Assembly (NCBI GenBank): GCA_902729315.2
Contig: LR746274.1
Span: 4,553,037 to 4,617,036 of the forward strand
Length of the DNA: 64,000 nt
Direction of reading: 5' to 3'
Source: Spirodela intermedia
Lineage: Eukaryota > Streptophyta > Magnoliopsida > Alismatales > Araceae
Each line of letters starts with the position of its first letter. Positions within the stretch are counted from its first letter, which is position 1. Positions 59,932 to 64,000 of the stretch are shown in pieces. The notes below the pieces were generated by a model that saw only the letters and a list, made by a program, of their open reading frames with translations, had not been told where the DNA came from and did not search any database. Both the position numbers and the translations under genes were made by a program.

Positions 59932-60206
59932 CTTTATTTTAATAGATTGTTCATGTAATAATTTATCAGCTCGTTCAAGGACTTTAGTATAATTCCCTGA
60001 CAGAATCTCATATAATTCAATATTTTCCTTCCTACTTTTAGAGCTTAAAAGAGTTGTAAAATCGTTTGCATTGGCAAGTTGTAGCTTTCTAATAACTACT
60101 AATTCATTCCTGAATGACTGATCCATATATACTGTAGCACCTCGTTTATTCTCTATTAGTATGAACCTGATTCTTCTACAGACTAAGTGCATTGATTCAT
60201 GATTCA
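59932..60206 (-). CDS. Candidate exon of an unidentified minus-strand gene
   Basis: Open for about 91 codons between an acceptor (CACCAG|TGAATC, exon start 60,206) and a donor (AATAAAG|GTTTCA, exon end 59,932). It reads NHESMHLVCRRIRFILIENK, RGATVYMDQSFRNELVVIRK and SKSRKENIELYEILSGNY, ending HEQSIKIK. Composition is like a real soluble protein (mixed charged and hydrophobic, no low complexity) in a region where chance ORFs are rich in Ile/Phe/Leu. The family is not recognised. It could be a fossil gene fragment. Confidence 0.35.
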
Positions 60207-60850
60207 CTGGTGTTTTTTTGAAATAAGAGAAGACTATACTTCACGTTTCTCTTGGATATATATAAAACTTTCTCAACGGTTAGTACATAATCTTTTAAAT
60301 AGCTCAATTTTCATGCAACATAGTTTGGCAAAGTAATGTTTTTATTTTTCCCATGAATAGTCTCTTGATCACTTAAATGGTGGAAACTCTTCTTATGTGG
60401 TTGGTTGACTCATTTGCACCTCAGACTTTTTGTTTCCAGAACTAGGAAAAATAATGAAAAATCATTATAAATTAATATCAAAATCACATCAGACTTTTCT
60501 TTTTTCCTCATTTTTATTGGATTAACATCCAGATAGAAAGGGTTTCAAGAGCCAACAAAGCAAGCATATACGCAAATTGACTATAATTCGAACATGTTTG
60601 TCATCTTGATGCTTCAACCCATAAAGCAACGTTTCAATGTATGTGCAAGATTCTCCTTAGCAAGCTTATTCAACATCCCTTTGTGTGTCATATGCATTTG
60701 CTTTATATACCCCTTATTCTTCACTTAACTAAAAATGGCATGAGAAATTGATGAAAAATTGAAAGAACACTGATGGCTGCCACTCGGCAGAAGTAATTGT
60801 GGGCAAAAGAAACTAAGTTTCTTAACCATTAATTGATTTTCAATCAGAAT
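60207..60850. other. AT-rich intergenic or intronic DNA
   Basis: Nothing recognisable. If the two candidate exons belong to one gene this would be part of an intron. Confidence 0.35.
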
Positions 60851-61320
60851 CAGCTTCCATTTCACCATCTGTTTCTTCTCCCATTTCCTTGGCCGTTTCC
60901 AAATGTTCGTGGCTGTTTCTAGCCATTTTCAGCCATGTGCAGCCACTTTCAGAGTCATTTTAAGTTGATTAAATAAAACAACACAATATGCGTCTTAATG
61001 GACTTCAGAATGTTCATAGAGGTAAAAAATATTTCGAAAACAGTTTTAAAATTAAAAAAATCAGGAAAAATCGTTTGTCTAAAAAAATGATCTCCAATGA
61101 TTAAATCTTGATTTTAGCTCTAATCATGACATATATTATGTGTAAAAATGTCAAGTATATCATATTAAGATGTGATCAAGAAATGTTCACAGTATGAATA
61201 TGCATAAAAGTATGTAAAAATCATATATCAGGTATATATTTTTTATAATTATTCTCGAACATCTTTAACTTGATTTCTTATTACATATTTCCCATTTAGC
61301 ATGCATTAATTTATTTAATA
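60850..61320 (+). repeat. Dispersed repeat, inverted partner of 21.33-21.80 kb
   Basis: See the partner at 21,330-21,800. This copy also has an internal 11-18 bp near-repeat, 'cattttcagccatgtgcagccactttcag'. No ends or target repeats could be fixed by eye. Confidence 0.6.
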
Positions 61321-61379
61321 TTATAATTAAGCACTAGTTATTAAATAAAAATTACATGTTATAAAGCTTCCTTGAGACC

Positions 61380-61745
61380 ATTTATAGATCAATATATTTT
61401 GTTGGATCTACTGAACTTTTTTCAGATTCTTCCTATCCGATTCATGTTTGCTTCTTTAATGGTGCCTATTATTAATTAACAATTCCCCATTGGGCAGTTG
61501 ACTTCCTTCAGGAGAAAGTTTGAAGTCAAATAATTTACCCAATCAAAGGGCTAATATATAGTATTTAATGAGTTCTCAATGGATAACTCTCCACATAGTC
61601 TTAGAAGGGCAATTATTGACCGTTCTCCAATCGACACTATTGGGGAAGGATAAGTTGCCATGAGGGAACATTGGAGAAATCTTAAAGGAACACAGTGAGC
61701 AATTTCCTTTTGTGAGGTATGAGTTGTGTACTTTCACAGATTTGA
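61380..61745 (+). repeat. Second copy of the glycine-rich pseudogene upstream region
   Basis: Counterpart of 58,235-58,560. After 'gtgagcaatttccttttgtgaggtatgagttg' the similarity fades, and no glycine-rich coding sequence follows. Confidence 0.7.
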
Positions 61746-63005
61746 TCTGCTCTTAAAAAGCATTAATTGAGAAAAATTGATGTTATGATTTTAGAGTCCA
61801 GTAGCAACCATTTCCTAGGAGACCCCAAGATTTGTACATAGTGCACTGCCAAGTTGTGCTCTAAGCCCATGTTTTCCCCATTGAATTGCATTTCTTCTGC
61901 TGGATTTTAGAATTTTGGCTTATTCTTTGATTCTTCATAGGTTTGTTTTGACTTTATATTGATTCATGAAGAAATTACTTCAATTTTATCATTGTTGTTA
62001 TGTAAAAATAAAGTATTATCAATCATCTTCAGGCACTTTGCCCTACATAAATAATTGAACTAAGGCATGTTTTACCTAGGAAGGTGAAACATTACAACCA
62101 TTGAAATTGAGGTTTCCAAGTGATTTATTTTAAGAATTAAATGGTGAATTATTTCTGTGTTTTTGGTGAATTCTAGTGTCCTTGTTGTAATTTTTTGTTA
62201 ATTCTTTATTTTCAAACTTTGATGATAATATTATCTTGAGACTTTTTTTTTAATTTTATAAATTCTCAACAGTCTGTAGAAGAGTATTTTTTTATTTTAG
62301 TTTAATCTTCGGTTCTCCCAATGGGTATCTAACATTACAAATGTAAACTTCGTGGTCACATGGCCTCACTAAATTATTTTTAAATTGTGACAAATAAATT
62401 TCCAGGATTAATGTGTATAAACATCTAATTTGCTCGTGATAGCTTTCATAGTGTTAATTATTTAAATCATTTTTTATTAAAAACATGGATAAATAAAATA
62501 ATCAATTTCTTCATGTTTGGTTTTCTATGTACATAAAGCACATATGACTGATCTATGAATATGTGCTTGAGGTAAAGTAATCTTCAATTCAGATAGAATA
62601 CATATCAATAATGTCAAGTGCATAGATGATAAAGTATTAAACATATTTGATGATTGTATTTTGAATACTATATTTATGAGAAATTTTCCACTCAAAATTA
62701 TTAGTTTACTAATTATGGGCAAAATTGTCAATCATAGTGAAAATCCCACTCAAAAAGAGTAATAATCTAGATATTGAATGTTGTGTGTATATTTGAAGTA
62801 AAACATTAATATGAAAATTTAGCAATATACTCCATCAAAGTTTCAAAACTATTTCTTCAGGTTATTTTTCATGGGGAATTAATTGGACTAACATGAACTT
62901 TGGATAAATCACTTTTCAGAATTTTTTGAATACTGTTAAATATAAAATAATTAATGATTCAGTAATCTTGTCCCCAAACTAGTGACATCAAATATTAATA
63001 TGAAG
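61746..63005. other. AT-rich DNA, nothing recognised
   Basis: No open frame of note on either strand. Low GC throughout. Confidence 0.4.
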
Positions 63006-63009
63006 TTCC

Positions 63010-63064
63010 TATGTATCTACTTTGTATCTACTTTGTATCTACTTAGTATCTACTTTGTATCTAT
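63010..63064 (+). repeat. 11-bp tandem repeat, five units
   Basis: 'tttgtatctac' repeated five times with one-base changes ('atgtatctac', 'tagtatctac'). Confidence 0.9.
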
Positions 63065-63173
63065 ATTTTTTATGAGATGATTTTGATTTATTTTTTCAAA
63101 ACCGTTTATTTTGAAAATGATTTATGAGTGTTTTAATGATAACTTGTTCATCTGCGATATGCCAATGCAATAC

Positions 63174-63384
63174 CTTCAGATATTGGAACCCTTAAACAAA
63201 ACCTTGTATTAGAGCCCCTTAAATCGCTTAAAATAGGGGAAGGACATGACTCAATTTTCTTGTTAAATTCAGCATTTCTACAACGAGTAAATATATTGTA
63301 ACAATCATCCTCAACTTTGCAAGAATCTTGAAGTTTCTTCGAATAATTTATACATAAAGTCATATGAAATTTGAAAAAAAACTG
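63174..63384 (-). CDS. Candidate exon of an unidentified minus-strand gene
   Basis: An open frame between a possible acceptor (GCTTCAG|TTTTTTTTC near 63,384) and a donor (TCTGAAG|GTATTG, exon end 63,174). It reads FKFHMTLCINYSKKLQDSCK, VEDDCYNIFTRCRNAEFNKK and then IESCPSPILSDLRGSNTR, ending RVPISE. Rich in Cys and charged residues, unlike surrounding AT-rich noise. Same strand as 59,932-60,206, so both may belong to one gene running in from beyond the window end. Family unknown. Confidence 0.35.
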
Positions 63385-63730
63385 AAGCTCAACTCAATAA
63401 CTAGATAATGAGTTGGGAAGCATTTATTGACTAAAAAAATCTTATCAAGTTTATCTAATCAGATTATTACAATATATTTACTCGAACATTGTTTTCAGAA
63501 ATCGTTTATTTTCTCCTAGATATAAACTGAGAGTTGAGTCAGGAGTTAAACTAACCGTCTCAGAAAATTTCCACTCTTAACAGACAAAGTCACTACTTAA
63601 GGGAAAGTAATAACCTTACTTCGTCCAAATGTGTTGCATGGCCTTTGAAATAATTAAAGCATCATATACTAACCATTAGGAGAGATTTATTTGTACCCAA
63701 GAGAAAGTTGATGTATTGTCATCTCTTATT
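63385..63730. other. AT-rich intergenic or intronic DNA
   Basis: Nothing recognisable. Confidence 0.4.
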
Positions 63731-63737
63731 TCAAAAA

Positions 63738-63856
63738 TAACGCAATGAGTCATGACGCATGAGTATCATATACTAACGCATGAGTTGTGACGCATGAATA
63801 CTGTTAGTATATAATGTATATCATATACTAATGCATGAGTTATGACGCAATGCATT
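63738..63856 (+). repeat. Interspersed short repeat cluster
   Basis: 'catgagt' followed by a 'tgacgca' word recurs four times (about 63,745-63,850), interleaved with 'tatcatatactaa' at 63,766 and 63,818 and its near inverse 'ttagtatataatg' at about 63,803. Confidence 0.8.
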
Positions 63857-64000
63857 ATCTGAAGAAGACCTGGGTTCAAAATACTCGGGTATATGACCGA
63901 ATAGAGAATAGAGAAGTGTTACTGTTTATAACAGTTAATATTTATGCGAAACGGAGAGTAAAAAGTTACCATTTTTTATGATACATACATATACATATAT

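Overview
This is nuclear DNA from a flowering plant. It carries a plant AP2/ERF transcription factor, a spliced eIF3m gene with plant-type introns and plant LTR retrotransposons, and it is mostly AT-rich with many GA/CT microsatellites. The C-terminus of eIF3m reads more like monocot than dicot sequences I recall, so a monocot is my weak preference. No prokaryotic, organellar or CRISPR-like content was seen.

Layout. 1-9.5 kb: gene-poor, GC-mixed DNA built from a decayed segment present in about three tandem copies. 9.54-10.6 kb: intronless DREB A-6/ERF061-like gene with TATA box and a bZIP-type element. 10.6-27.5 kb: AT-rich repeat desert with one old LTR copy, foldback sequences and a dispersed repeat whose inverted partner lies at 61 kb. 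27.5-38.8 kb: retrotransposon nest. A decayed Ty1/copia element on the minus strand is split inside its integrase by a 1.63-kb solo LTR. Further solo LTRs of the same family lie either side of it, and one is inserted inside another. 38.8-45.9 kb: a tandem segmental duplication separated by another solo LTR. One copy keeps a small secreted glycine-rich protein gene; the other keeps the TATA region but has lost the coding part. 47.5-55.5 kb: the complete eIF3m gene, ten coding exons, 404 residues, with a 12-unit minisatellite in its last intron. 56.2-57.6 kb: a small three-exon gene (about 94 aa) that I cannot name. 58.2-61.8 kb: a frameshifted, TATA-mutated paralogue of the glycine-rich gene, and nearby a second copy of its upstream region. 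59.9-63.4 kb: two possible exons of an unidentified minus-strand gene.

The expressed genes do not form a pathway: one transcription factor, one housekeeping translation factor and small lineage-type proteins. The most unusual signal is in the solo-LTR family. The younger copies carry a plant snRNA-type upstream element (GTCCCACATCR) exactly 25 nt before a TATATA box, the spacing of plant Pol III U6/U3-type promoters, followed by a GC-rich, hairpin-rich stretch of about 190 nt and a T run. All coordinates, splice sites and alignments were read by eye.
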